Part shown: one piece after another, positions 53,337 to 62,044 of the stretch
Numbering within the stretch: the first letter of the stretch is position 1
Layout of the letters: each line of letters begins with the position of its first letter
Assembly (NCBI RefSeq): GCF_042651565.1
Contig: NZ_JBHSDF010000003.1
Direction: 5' to 3' (one strand)
Length of the DNA stretch: 64,000 nucleotides
DNA from: Salinispirillum marinum
Lineage (GTDB): Bacteria > Pseudomonadota > Gammaproteobacteria > Pseudomonadales > Natronospirillaceae
Made by a program: the position numbers and the translations under genes
The notes under the pieces: model-generated
Told to the model about the DNA's origin: nothing
Seen by the model: the letters and a program-made list of their open reading frames with translations, nothing else
Database searches by the model: none

Positions 53337-54065
53337 TTAAGCGGGAGGATTTGGAAAGGCGGCATTGGTGTAGACACTCTGCACATCATCGGACTCTTCC
53401 AGCATATCGATCAACCGATACACTTTATCGGCCAATACCGGGTCAACGTCTACGTATAAATCCGGCACATAAGACACTTCGCCTTCCGGCGCATAGCCCG
53501 CTGCCACCAGCGCTTGCTTCACATCAAGAAAAGCACTGATGGACGTGCGCACCTCACATGAACCGTCTTCCGACATAATTACATCGTCGGCACCGGCCTC
53601 TAACGCCACGTCCAGGATGGCATCTTCATCGGCAGACTCAACAAACAACTGCCCAACATGCTGAAACAAATACGCGACCGAGCCGTCGGTACCTAAATTA
53701 CCACCGCATTTGCTGAACGCATGCCGCACTTCACTGACCGTACGATTGCGATTGTCCGACAGACACTTCACCAATACAGCGATACCGCCCGGCGCGTAGC
53801 CTTCGTAACTCAGTTCTTCGTAGTGATCACCATCTTGCGCCCCGGCACCGCGTGCAATGGCTTTGTCGATGGTGTCGCGCTTCATATTATTGGTCAGCGC
53901 TTTATCCACCACCGAGCGCAGGGTGGGATTATCTTCCGGGTTGGGGCCACCGGTTTTCGCCGCGACCACCAACTCGCGGATGATCTTGGTAAAGATCTTT
54001 CCGCGCTTGGCATCTTGAGCGGCTTTTCGGTGTTTGATGTTGGCCCACTTGGAATGACCGGCCAT
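53337..54065 (-). CDS. yebC: YebC/PmpR-family protein
   Basis: This 242-residue protein starts MAGHSKWANIKHRKAAQDAKR, the YebC signature, and carries GPNPEDNPTLRSVVDKA and GGNLGTDGSVAYLF. Members act as DNA-binding regulators and, as reported for some, help ribosomes through proline stretches. The neighbouring tolA is unusually proline-rich. It lies between aspS and ruvC. Confidence 0.95.
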   Translation of the reverse strand: MAGHSKWANIKHRKAAQDAKRGKIFTKIIRELVVAAKTGGPNPEDNPTLRSVVDKALTNNMKRDTIDKAIARGAGAQDGDHYEELSYEGYAPGGIAVLVKCLSDNRNRTVSEVRHAFSKCGGNLGTDGSVAYLFQHVGQLFVESADEDAILDVALEAGADDVIMSEDGSCEVRTSISAFLDVKQALVAAGYAPEGEVSYVPDLYVDVDPVLADKVYRLIDMLEESDDVQSVYTNAAFPNPPA

Positions 54066-54084
54066 CAGTGTTTCTCCCCTACCT

Positions 54085-55857
54085 TCAACCTTCGGTGACG
54101 GACTTACGAACCCGAATGTTCAATTCGCGCAACTGCTCGTTACTGACCTCACCAGGCGCTTGCGTCATAACACAGGCGGCCGATTGAGTCTTCGGGAAGG
54201 CAATCACGTCACGGATACTGTCCGCGCCGGTCATCAACATGATCAACCGATCAAAGCCAAAGGCCAAACCGCCGTGCGGTGGTGCGCCGTATTGCAAGGC
54301 ATCCAGCAGGAAGCCAAACTTCTCCCGCTGTTCTTCAGGCGTAATAGCCAACAGATCAAACACCACCGCTTGCATCGCTTGGTCGTGAATACGAATAGAA
54401 CCACCACCCAACTCAGTACCGTTAAGTACCAAGTCATAAGCACGGCTCAGCGCTTTTTCCGGTGCTGCACGCAACTCTTCCGGCGTGCACTGCGGGGCGG
54501 TAAACGGGTGGTGTAAGGCGTGCAAGCTGCCGTCGTCATCTTGCTCGAACATGGGGAAATCAACGACCCACAGCGGCGCCCACTCAGCCGTATACAGATT
54601 CAAATCTTCTCCCAGCTTGATGCGCAACGCGCCCAATGCATCGTTAACGATACGGGCTTTATCGGCACCAAAGAAAATCAAATCGCCGTTTTCAGCACCC
54701 AAGCGCTCCAACAAGGCTTTGCGTACAGCCACAGGCAAGAACTTCACAATGGGCGACTGCAGGCCTTCTTCCAAGTCAGACAGATCGTTGACTTTAATAT
54801 AGGCCAGACCTTTCGCCCCGAAGATGCCCACATACTTGGTGTAGTCATCAATTTGCTTACGAGTTAGCTCACTGCCTTTGGGTACGCGCAGTGCGGCAAC
54901 ACGGCCTTTGGGGTCGGTCGCGGGACCAGAGAATACTTTGAACTCTACCTCAGCCATCAAGTCGCTAACGGTCACTAATTCTAGCGGAATGCGCAGGTCG
55001 GGCTTATCACTGCCGTAACGTTCCATAGCTTCAGAAAAAGGCATGTGCGGCAATTCGCCGAACTCAATGCCCAGGCTCTCTTTAAAGATATGACGAATCA
55101 TCCCTTCGGCCACGCCCATGATGTCGCTCTCTTCAACGAACGAGGCTTCCATGTCGATTTGGGTAAATTCGGGCTGCCGGTCAGCGCGCAGGTCTTCATC
55201 GCGGAAACACTTAGCGATTTGATAATAACGATCAAACCCGGCCACCATTAACAATTGCTTGAACAACTGGGGCGACTGCGGCAAGGCAAAGAATTTGCCA
55301 TCATGCGTACGACTGGGCACCAAATAGTCCCGCGCACCTTCCGGCGTGGCGCGGGTCAGAATGGGCGTTTCGATTTCCAGGAACCCTTTGTCATCCAAAT
55401 AACGGCGCAGCGCCGTTGAAATACGGCTGCGCAGAATCAGTTTGCTTTGCATTTCTGGACGGCGCAGATCCATATAGCGATATTTCAATCGTACGTCTTC
55501 ACCCACCCCGGAATGACTGTCAAGCGGGAATGGAGGCGTAGCGGCCGCGTTCAGTACGGTGATCTGTTTGCCCAATACTTCTATTTCGCCGGTCGGCAGG
55601 TCTTTGTTCACTGTACCTTCAGGACGAGCACGTACACGCCCGGTGACCTTAACCACATATTCACTGCGCACTCTATCTGCGGTGTTGAAATTCACGTCGT
55701 CATCAGGATCGAACACCACCTGAACGAGTCCGTCACGGTCGCGCAGGTCCAGGAAAATGACGCCGCCATGGTCACGCCGACGATGTACCCAGCCGCAAAG
55801 TGTGACCGTTTCTTCGTTGTGAGAACTTCGCAGTTCCCCGCAGTAATGAGTTCGCAT
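54085..55857 (-). CDS. aspS: Aspartyl-tRNA synthetase
   Basis: This 590-residue class II synthetase has an N-terminal OB-fold (VTLCGWVHRRRDHGGVIFLDLRDRDG), motif 2 FRDEDLRADRQPEFTQIDMEASF and motif 3 GLAFGFDRLIMLM. The bacterial GAD insertion domain is present. The tRNA asparagine path was not examined. It starts the aspS-yebC-ruvC row. Confidence 0.97.
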   Translation of the reverse strand: MRTHYCGELRSSHNEETVTLCGWVHRRRDHGGVIFLDLRDRDGLVQVVFDPDDDVNFNTADRVRSEYVVKVTGRVRARPEGTVNKDLPTGEIEVLGKQITVLNAAATPPFPLDSHSGVGEDVRLKYRYMDLRRPEMQSKLILRSRISTALRRYLDDKGFLEIETPILTRATPEGARDYLVPSRTHDGKFFALPQSPQLFKQLLMVAGFDRYYQIAKCFRDEDLRADRQPEFTQIDMEASFVEESDIMGVAEGMIRHIFKESLGIEFGELPHMPFSEAMERYGSDKPDLRIPLELVTVSDLMAEVEFKVFSGPATDPKGRVAALRVPKGSELTRKQIDDYTKYVGIFGAKGLAYIKVNDLSDLEEGLQSPIVKFLPVAVRKALLERLGAENGDLIFFGADKARIVNDALGALRIKLGEDLNLYTAEWAPLWVVDFPMFEQDDDGSLHALHHPFTAPQCTPEELRAAPEKALSRAYDLVLNGTELGGGSIRIHDQAMQAVVFDLLAITPEEQREKFGFLLDALQYGAPPHGGLAFGFDRLIMLMTGADSIRDVIAFPKTQSAACVMTQAPGEVSNEQLRELNIRVRKSVTEG

Positions 55858-56008
55858 AGTATTATCCAGAATGCTCGCTGTGTTTTTGGCAGGCCGCGAA
55901 GCCGGAGCTTGGCCTGAGAGAAATTAAAGAGCGCGATTATAACGAGTTTTGGCGCTATATTAAGCCGTTGATTCGAATCCGATGAAAAAATGTTACCAAA
56001 GGACGAGC

Positions 56009-56599
56009 ATGACGCTTTCACGGTTGCGTCGTCAACACCCTTACCTCTGGTTGTTGACCTTCATTTTACTGCTGACGGGCGCGCGCGTGACGGCGCAACC
56101 AGCAACGCCGGTTGACCCGATGTTACTGGCGTCACTCACCCACGCCATGGCGGCGGACGATGGGTTTGAAGATCGTTTCGAAGCGCAAGTTTGGCTGGTA
56201 CAGATGTCTGGCCGATTAACCCGCCGCATTCCGAACGAGCAAGAACGCTTGGATTTGTTGCGCGCCGTGCATAGAGAATCCAAACGACTGGACCTTGACC
56301 CGCAGCTCGTATTGGCGCTGATTCAAGTGGAAAGCAACTTCGACCGTTTTGCCCTCTCTCACGCGGGTGCCCGTGGCTATATGCAGGTGATGCCGTTCTG
56401 GACCCGCGAGATTGGCCGTCCGGACGACAATCTGTTCGACTTGGAAACCAATATTCGCTATGGCACCACGATTCTTGCGCACTATTTACAGCGCGAGCGT
56501 GGAGACCTGACACCGGCCTTGGCGCGGTACAACGGCAGCTACGGGCAAACCTGGTACCCTGAACGTGTTTTCAATGCGTGGGAGCGTGCCTGGCGCTGA
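56009..56599 (+). CDS. SLT-type lytic transglycosylase
   Basis: This is an approximately 196-residue protein with an N-terminal signal or anchor (about residues 11-30, PYLWLLTFILLLTGARVTA). The SLT domain has the catalytic E108 in LALIQVESNFD, followed by GARGYMQVMPFW, NIRYGTTILAHYL and ALARYNGSYG. It cleaves peptidoglycan to anhydromuropeptides. AAGGA stands 6 bases before the ATG at 56009; the frame opens at 55982 with no ribosome site. It is a short single-domain enzyme of the MltE/MltC catalytic type. Confidence 0.88.
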   Translation: MTLSRLRRQHPYLWLLTFILLLTGARVTAQPATPVDPMLLASLTHAMAADDGFEDRFEAQVWLVQMSGRLTRRIPNEQERLDLLRAVHRESKRLDLDPQLVLALIQVESNFDRFALSHAGARGYMQVMPFWTREIGRPDDNLFDLETNIRYGTTILAHYLQRERGDLTPALARYNGSYGQTWYPERVFNAWERAWR

Positions 56600-56738
56600 G
56601 TTCTTCAGGGCTTTCCCTTCCTTTACTTTTCAGTGCGTCAAATTGTCGCACTCATCCAGCGGATGAATGTTCTACACTCATTGCCAATGATCTCTAACGC
56701 ACCCTTTTCGTTCTCTACTGAAGTTTTTAGAGATTAAC

Positions 56739-56752
56739 TTGACCCAAGTCAT
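56739..56752 (+). promoter_or_regulatory. FNR/ANR-like box upstream of ccoN
   Basis: TTGACCCAAGTCAT is near the TTGAT-N4-ATCAA consensus. CATACT at 56776-56781 could be the -10. A start point near 56787 would put the box centre at about -41.5, the usual class II activation position. Confidence 0.55.
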
Positions 56753-56881
56753 TTGCAGCATGGGAGGGTGACTACCATACTGTAGTCGCTTGCATGGCAA
56801 TGGCCGTTAAAGAAAGCTGACGCACGTCTAAAGGACAGCTGCGACAGTTTTATAAACACTGGAAAGGCTCTGGATACAATA

Positions 56882-58330
56882 ATGAGTAACACACTTTCGG
56901 CTCAATATGAGCACCCTACCTATAACTACCAAGTGGTTCGTCAGTTTTCGATCGTCACGGTGTTGTGGGGCATCATCGGCATGGCCGTTGGTGTCATCAT
57001 TGCCGCGCAGATGATGTGGCCAGAACTCAACTTGGGCATTTTCCATTTCGGTCGCCTCCGCCCTCTGCATACCAACGCGGTGATTTTTGCGTTCGGCGGC
57101 TCGGCACTGATGGGGACATCGTTTTATGTGGTGCAACGAGTTTGCCAAGTCCGCTTGGCATTTGACGGCCTGGTCAAATTCGTATTTTGGGGCTGGCAGG
57201 CGGTGATTGTGGCCGCCGTGGTTACCTTGCCATTGGGTCTGACTTCCGCCAAAGAATACGCCGAACTGGAATGGCCGATTGATATTCTCATTGCCTTGGT
57301 TTGGGTTGCCTATCTCGTGGTGTTTGTTGAAACCATCCGACGTCGGAAAATGCCGCACATTTATGTCGGCCTTTGGTTCTATTTAGCCTTTATTATCACG
57401 GTGGCCGTACTGCACATCGTGAACAGTGCCGCCATGCCGGTGTCCTTGTTTAAATCCTATTCCGCCTATGCAGGCACTACTGATGCCATGATCCAATGGT
57501 GGTACGGGCACAACGCCGTCGGCTTCTTCCTGACCGCCGGTTTCCTCGGCATGATGTACTATTACGTGCCGAAGCAAGCCGAAAGACCTATTTATTCCTA
57601 CCGTTTATCCATCGTGCACTTCTGGGCGTTGATCAGTGTGTACATGTGGGCCGGTGGTCACCACCTGCACTATTCCGCACTGCCCGATTGGGCACAAAAT
57701 CTCGGCATGGCCATGTCGTTAATTCTGCTGGCACCGTCTTGGGGCGGCATGATTAACGGCATGATGACGCTCAGTGGTGCGTGGCACAAACTGCGTACCG
57801 ACCCGATTCTGCGCTTCTTAGTGGTGTCCTTGTCGTTCTATGGCATGGCCACCTTCGAAGGCCCCATGATGTCCATCAAAACGGTCAATGCGTTATCGCA
57901 CAACACCGACTGGACCATCGGCCACGTGCATTCCGGTGCATTGGGCTGGGTCGCCATGATCTCGGTGGGCGCGCTGTACCACATGATTCCTCGCCTGTAC
58001 GGCCGCACTGAAATGTACAGTGTGAACTGGATCAACATCCACTTCTGGCTCGCCACCATTGGCACCGTTCTGTATGTGGTGGCGATGTGGGTCAACGGCA
58101 TCATGCAAGGTCTGATGTGGCGTGCGGTGCACCAGGACGGCACCTTGATGTACAGCTTTGTGCAGTCGGTTGAACGCAGCTACCCCGGCTATTTGTTGCG
58201 CGTTATTGGTGGTGCCATTTTCTTAGCCGGTATGTTGTTGATGGCCTGGAATGTGTACAAAACCATTCAAGCCGCCAAAAACAATGCACCCGATGCCGCC
58301 CCCGAGGCTGCTCTAGCCACTGCCAACTGA
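56882..58330 (+). CDS. ccoN: cbb3-type cytochrome c oxidase subunit I
   Basis: This 482-residue catalytic subunit has 12 membrane helices. Heme and copper ligands lie in RPLHTNAVIFAFGG, WWYGHNAVGFFL, WAGGHHLHYSALPDW and IGHVHSGALGWVAM. The tyrosine following the CuB histidines is the cross-linked residue of cbb3 oxidases. It reduces oxygen at high affinity under microoxic conditions. It begins the ccoNOQP-GHI row. Confidence 0.97.
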   Translation: MSNTLSAQYEHPTYNYQVVRQFSIVTVLWGIIGMAVGVIIAAQMMWPELNLGIFHFGRLRPLHTNAVIFAFGGSALMGTSFYVVQRVCQVRLAFDGLVKFVFWGWQAVIVAAVVTLPLGLTSAKEYAELEWPIDILIALVWVAYLVVFVETIRRRKMPHIYVGLWFYLAFIITVAVLHIVNSAAMPVSLFKSYSAYAGTTDAMIQWWYGHNAVGFFLTAGFLGMMYYYVPKQAERPIYSYRLSIVHFWALISVYMWAGGHHLHYSALPDWAQNLGMAMSLILLAPSWGGMINGMMTLSGAWHKLRTDPILRFLVVSLSFYGMATFEGPMMSIKTVNALSHNTDWTIGHVHSGALGWVAMISVGALYHMIPRLYGRTEMYSVNWINIHFWLATIGTVLYVVAMWVNGIMQGLMWRAVHQDGTLMYSFVQSVERSYPGYLLRVIGGAIFLAGMLLMAWNVYKTIQAAKNNAPDAAPEAALATAN

Positions 58331-58352
58331 ATTGCCCTTTTGGAGAAGAAAC

Positions 58353-58961
58353 ATGCAACACGAAAAGGTTGAAAAAAATCTGGGCTTAATGATTGTGCTG
58401 GTGGTGTTTGCCATAAGCTTTGGCGGCTTGGTTGAAATCGTGCCCTTGATCGCCGCCGACCGCGAGCGTCAACCCGCAGAAGGTTTAGAGCCGTTCACCG
58501 CCCTGCAACTGGAAGGTCGGGATATATACATCCGTGAAGGCTGTCACGTATGCCATACGCAAATGGTACGCCCCCTGCGTGCGGAAGTAGAACGCTATGG
58601 CAGCGGCCGTCATTTCTCGACCACGGAAGACTTTGTCTACGATCACCCCTTCTTGTGGGGTTCCAAACGCACCGGACCAGATTTGGCAATGGTCGGTGGT
58701 CGCTACAGTGACGAGTGGCACCGGGCGCACTTCTATAACCCGCGCGACGTGGTTCCCGAGTCCAACATGCCATCGTATGAATGGTTGTTTGAACGCGAAT
58801 TGGATGGTAGCCAAACGGCGCAAAAAATGACCGCCTTACGTCGTCTGGGTGTGCCCTATACCGACGAACAAATTGCGGCGGCAGCGGATGAAGTGCGCGG
58901 TGTGCGTGAAGTCGATGCACTCATTGCCTATGTACAAAATCTGGGTACCTGGAAACAGTAA
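58353..58961 (+). CDS. ccoO: cbb3-type oxidase subunit II (mono-heme cytochrome c)
   Basis: This is an approximately 202-residue membrane-anchored cytochrome. It has a TM helix near the start and the heme site C64-H-V-C67-H68 in REGCHVCHTQMVRP. The methionine ligand is probably in SNMPSYEWLF. The ATG at 58353 has GGAGA upstream; the frame also opens at 58332. Confidence 0.96.
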   Translation: MQHEKVEKNLGLMIVLVVFAISFGGLVEIVPLIAADRERQPAEGLEPFTALQLEGRDIYIREGCHVCHTQMVRPLRAEVERYGSGRHFSTTEDFVYDHPFLWGSKRTGPDLAMVGGRYSDEWHRAHFYNPRDVVPESNMPSYEWLFERELDGSQTAQKMTALRRLGVPYTDEQIAAAADEVRGVREVDALIAYVQNLGTWKQ

Positions 58962-58974
58962 CGAGGTCGATTCA

Positions 58975-59181
58975 ATGGATATTAATGACCTGCGTGGTCT
59001 GGCTACCGTCTTTGTTATGGCGGCCTTTATCGGTATCGCGTTATGGGCCTACAGTGGCAAGCAAAAAAAGCGCTTTGAAGAAGCCGCCAACTTGCCCTTT
59101 GCTGACGACGACGAGCCAACCACCCATACAGACAACGTGCGCGCCGAACGATCTGCGCCTCATGGAGAACACCAACAATGA
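58975..59181 (+). CDS. ccoQ: cbb3-type oxidase subunit CcoQ
   Basis: This is a 68-residue protein with one membrane helix (about 9-26, LATVFVMAAFIGIALWAYSG) followed by a charged tail. It stabilises the oxidase. GAGG precedes the ATG. Its stop codon overlaps the start of ccoP (ATGA), indicating coupling. Confidence 0.9.
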   Translation: MDINDLRGLATVFVMAAFIGIALWAYSGKQKKRFEEAANLPFADDDEPTTHTDNVRAERSAPHGEHQQ

Positions 59182-60068
59182 GTAGCTTCTGGTCTGCCTA
59201 CATCATCATTATTCCCTTTGCCTTTATTGCCGGGATCGCGGCGCTGATTTATTTCACCAGTACCATGAAATTACCGCAAAAGCCCGATGAAACCATGGGT
59301 CACGAATTTGATGGTATCGAAGAATACAACAAGCCCATGCCGAAATGGTGGTTGCAGTTATTTGCCATCACCATCGTATTTGCCATCGGCTACCTGATCT
59401 ACTACCCCACCGGCTGGAACGGCATCAGCGGCTGGTCTTCCGAACAACAATTGCGGGATGAACAAATCGCCCACGCCCAGCGTTATGGTGCGGTGTTCTC
59501 GGAATTTTCCCGCGTACCCATCCGTGACCTGCAAGATAACGAGCAAGCCTTGCGCATGGGGCAGCGGATTTATGAAAACAACTGCTCGGTTTGTCATGGC
59601 GTGTCTGCCGCAGGCGCGTATGGGTTCCCCAGCTTAACCAACGGAGACTGGCAATGGGGCGGCACACCGGAAGCCATTACTCAAACGCTGTTGCAAGGTC
59701 GCCAAGCGTTAATGCCCAGTTTCCGCAACGCCCTCAGTTCAAACGAACTGGATCAGGTGACGCAATACGTTATGCAGCTGGCCGGACAACCGCATAACAC
59801 CAATGCGGCGACGCGTGGAGCAAACATCTTCGCCAATGCCTGTGCTGCTTGTCATGGCCCGGAAGGCACCGGCAATCAAATGCTCGGTGCACCGAACCTG
59901 ACCAACAACATCTGGTTGTATGACAACCCGAACCTGGCGCTGGAAGAAGACATCAAGCTGACGCTGCGCAGTGGTCGCCAAGGTTTGATGCCAGCCTGGC
60001 AGTCAATCCTCGGTAATGACCAGATCCATTTGGTCGCCGCGTATGTGTACAGTTTGGGCGGCGAATAA
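59178..60068 (+). CDS. ccoP: cbb3-type oxidase subunit III (di-heme cytochrome c)
   Basis: This 296-residue protein has two N-terminal membrane helices and two heme sites, C136-S-V-C139-H and C222-A-A-C225-H. It passes electrons from cytochrome c to CcoO/CcoN. GHEFDGIEEYNKPMPKWW is the usual segment between the anchors. Confidence 0.96.
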   Translation: MSSFWSAYIIIIPFAFIAGIAALIYFTSTMKLPQKPDETMGHEFDGIEEYNKPMPKWWLQLFAITIVFAIGYLIYYPTGWNGISGWSSEQQLRDEQIAHAQRYGAVFSEFSRVPIRDLQDNEQALRMGQRIYENNCSVCHGVSAAGAYGFPSLTNGDWQWGGTPEAITQTLLQGRQALMPSFRNALSSNELDQVTQYVMQLAGQPHNTNAATRGANIFANACAACHGPEGTGNQMLGAPNLTNNIWLYDNPNLALEEDIKLTLRSGRQGLMPAWQSILGNDQIHLVAAYVYSLGGE

Positions 60069-60107
60069 TTCATTAGATTGGCAATACGTTAACCATTAAG
60101 AGCTGTC

Positions 60108-61526
60108 ATGACCGACAAAATTGAAGTCAAAGATGTCACCCCTGAAGGTACAGGCGTACAGGAATACAGCATGTACGTTGCGCCGGATAAAATTTATATC
60201 CGGCGCATTAAAGGATGGTTTCGAAACTTACGTTTTGCCGGTGTGCTCTACCTGTTCACCCTGTATTTTGGCATCGTCTGGCTGCAAGTCGGCGAACGCC
60301 AAGCGGTGTTGTTCGATTTAGGGCGTCGTCAGTTCCACATTTTCAATGTGACCTTTTGGCCGCAGGATTTCTTCCTACTCAGTTTTGCCTTGATCATTTG
60401 TGCGTTTGGCCTGTTTTTCATCACCGTGTTTGCGGGTCGGGTGTGGTGTGGCTATACCTGTCCGCAATCGGTATGGACATGGATTTTCGTGTTTATCGAA
60501 GAGAAAACGGAAGGCAAACGCAACGCCCGCAAAAAATTGGATAAACAGCCAATCACCGCCAATAAAGCCTTACGCAAGGCGATCAAACATCTGGGGTGGT
60601 TGTTGGTAGCTCTGGTAACCGCGGTCACCTTCGTCGGGTATTTTGTACCGATACGTGAACTGATACCCAGTCTACTGACCTTCAATGTCGGCGGCTGGGC
60701 GTTGTTCTGGGTCGGCTTCTTCACCTTGGCCACGTACGGCAACGCAGGTTGGATGCGGGAACAGGTGTGCATCTACATGTGCCCTTATGCGCGTTTTCAA
60801 GCCGCTATGTTTGATCAGGACACGCTCATTGTGTCCTATGATGCGGCACGCGGCGAACCGCGTGGCGCCCGCAAGAAAGATGCCGATTACCAAGCTGCTG
60901 GATTGGGTGACTGCATCGACTGCGAACTCTGTGTGCAGGTGTGTCCAACGGGTATCGATATTCGAGACGGCTTGCAGTATGAATGTATATCTTGTGCCGC
61001 CTGTATCGACGCCTGTGATTCGGTGATGGAACAAATGAACTACCCGAAAGGGTTGGTGCGCTATACCACCGAACATAACCTGGCCGGACAGAAAACCCGC
61101 ATTCTGCGTCCCCGCTTGATTGGCTACGGCCTCGTGCTGGTCACCATGTTTGTCTTAATGGCCGTGTTTATCACCGCTCGAGTGCCCGCCGAGCTGGACG
61201 TTATCCGTGATCGGGGAGCACTGCACCGCATCACGCCCTATGGCACCGTAGAGAACAGCTATACGCTGCGTTTGATGAACAAAGGCCAGCAAGATCAGGT
61301 GTTTACCCTAAACGTGAACGGTGACATTGCGTTACAGCTCATCAGCCCGGAGCGCATCCATGTGGCGGCCGGAGAGAGCGTAAACGTACCGGTGCGGGTT
61401 GAAACAGACCCGGACAACCTTACGCGCCCATCCATTGACATCTTTTTTGCGGCCACCGCCGTGGATAACCCCGAATTGTATGTCTCGAAAGAATCCCGAT
61501 TTTTTGGACCGAGCAGTTTCCGATGA
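60108..61526 (+). CDS. ccoG: cbb3 oxidase assembly ferredoxin-like protein CcoG
   Basis: This 472-residue membrane protein (FixG/RdxA type) has a CGYTCPQSVW copper/iron-region motif and CIYMCPYARFQ. Two 4Fe-4S sites follow in CIDCELCVQVCPTG and CISCAACIDACD, then a C-terminal Ig-like domain. It is thought to reduce copper for delivery to the oxidase. Its end overlaps ccoH by 4 bases. Confidence 0.94.
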   Translation: MTDKIEVKDVTPEGTGVQEYSMYVAPDKIYIRRIKGWFRNLRFAGVLYLFTLYFGIVWLQVGERQAVLFDLGRRQFHIFNVTFWPQDFFLLSFALIICAFGLFFITVFAGRVWCGYTCPQSVWTWIFVFIEEKTEGKRNARKKLDKQPITANKALRKAIKHLGWLLVALVTAVTFVGYFVPIRELIPSLLTFNVGGWALFWVGFFTLATYGNAGWMREQVCIYMCPYARFQAAMFDQDTLIVSYDAARGEPRGARKKDADYQAAGLGDCIDCELCVQVCPTGIDIRDGLQYECISCAACIDACDSVMEQMNYPKGLVRYTTEHNLAGQKTRILRPRLIGYGLVLVTMFVLMAVFITARVPAELDVIRDRGALHRITPYGTVENSYTLRLMNKGQQDQVFTLNVNGDIALQLISPERIHVAAGESVNVPVRVETDPDNLTRPSIDIFFAATAVDNPELYVSKESRFFGPSSFR

Positions 61527-62044
61527 ATACACAGCAAAACTCAGACACCTTTGTTCCGTGGTATCGCGTTGGCTTTTTTTGGGTCGCGATGGCGCCTCTT
61601 TTTGCCGCCATTTTTGGCACGCTCGTCTTCTTAATTCCACTGGCCCTGAATGACCGTGACGGCAACGTCGCCGAAGACGTGTACCGCAGTTATCGAGGTT
61701 ATGATGTGCGGCAAGACGATGATATTCGCGCACGCGACATGGGCATGAGTGCGCAATTGAATGTCCGCAACGAGTCCTGGCAAATAAATGTGCAAGGCTT
61801 AACCAGCGACTGGCCGCAGCAACTGCACTTGGAATTAATATTTCCAACTCGCGAAGCGCTGGACAGCTTGGTCGTTTTGACCCACCGTGGTGAGGGGCTC
61901 TATCAATCCGGCCCATTACCGGACATGAGTGGCCGACGGTACGCACATCTCAAGCCGGTGGGTACAGAGCTTATGTGGCGCTTGCGCGGTGAAATCCAAC
62001 TTCCCATAGAAGCGGCCATTGAACTCTTTCCACGAGTGTATTGA
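61523..62044 (+). CDS. ccoH: cbb3 oxidase assembly protein CcoH (FixH)
   Basis: This 173-residue protein has one N-terminal membrane helix (about 16-38, VAMAPLFAAIFGTLVFLIPLAL) and a periplasmic FixH domain (LNVRNESWQINVQGL). It is required for stable CcoN-containing complexes in studied species. The stop TGA is immediately followed by the ccoI start. Confidence 0.88.
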   Translation: MNTQQNSDTFVPWYRVGFFWVAMAPLFAAIFGTLVFLIPLALNDRDGNVAEDVYRSYRGYDVRQDDDIRARDMGMSAQLNVRNESWQINVQGLTSDWPQQLHLELIFPTREALDSLVVLTHRGEGLYQSGPLPDMSGRRYAHLKPVGTELMWRLRGEIQLPIEAAIELFPRVY

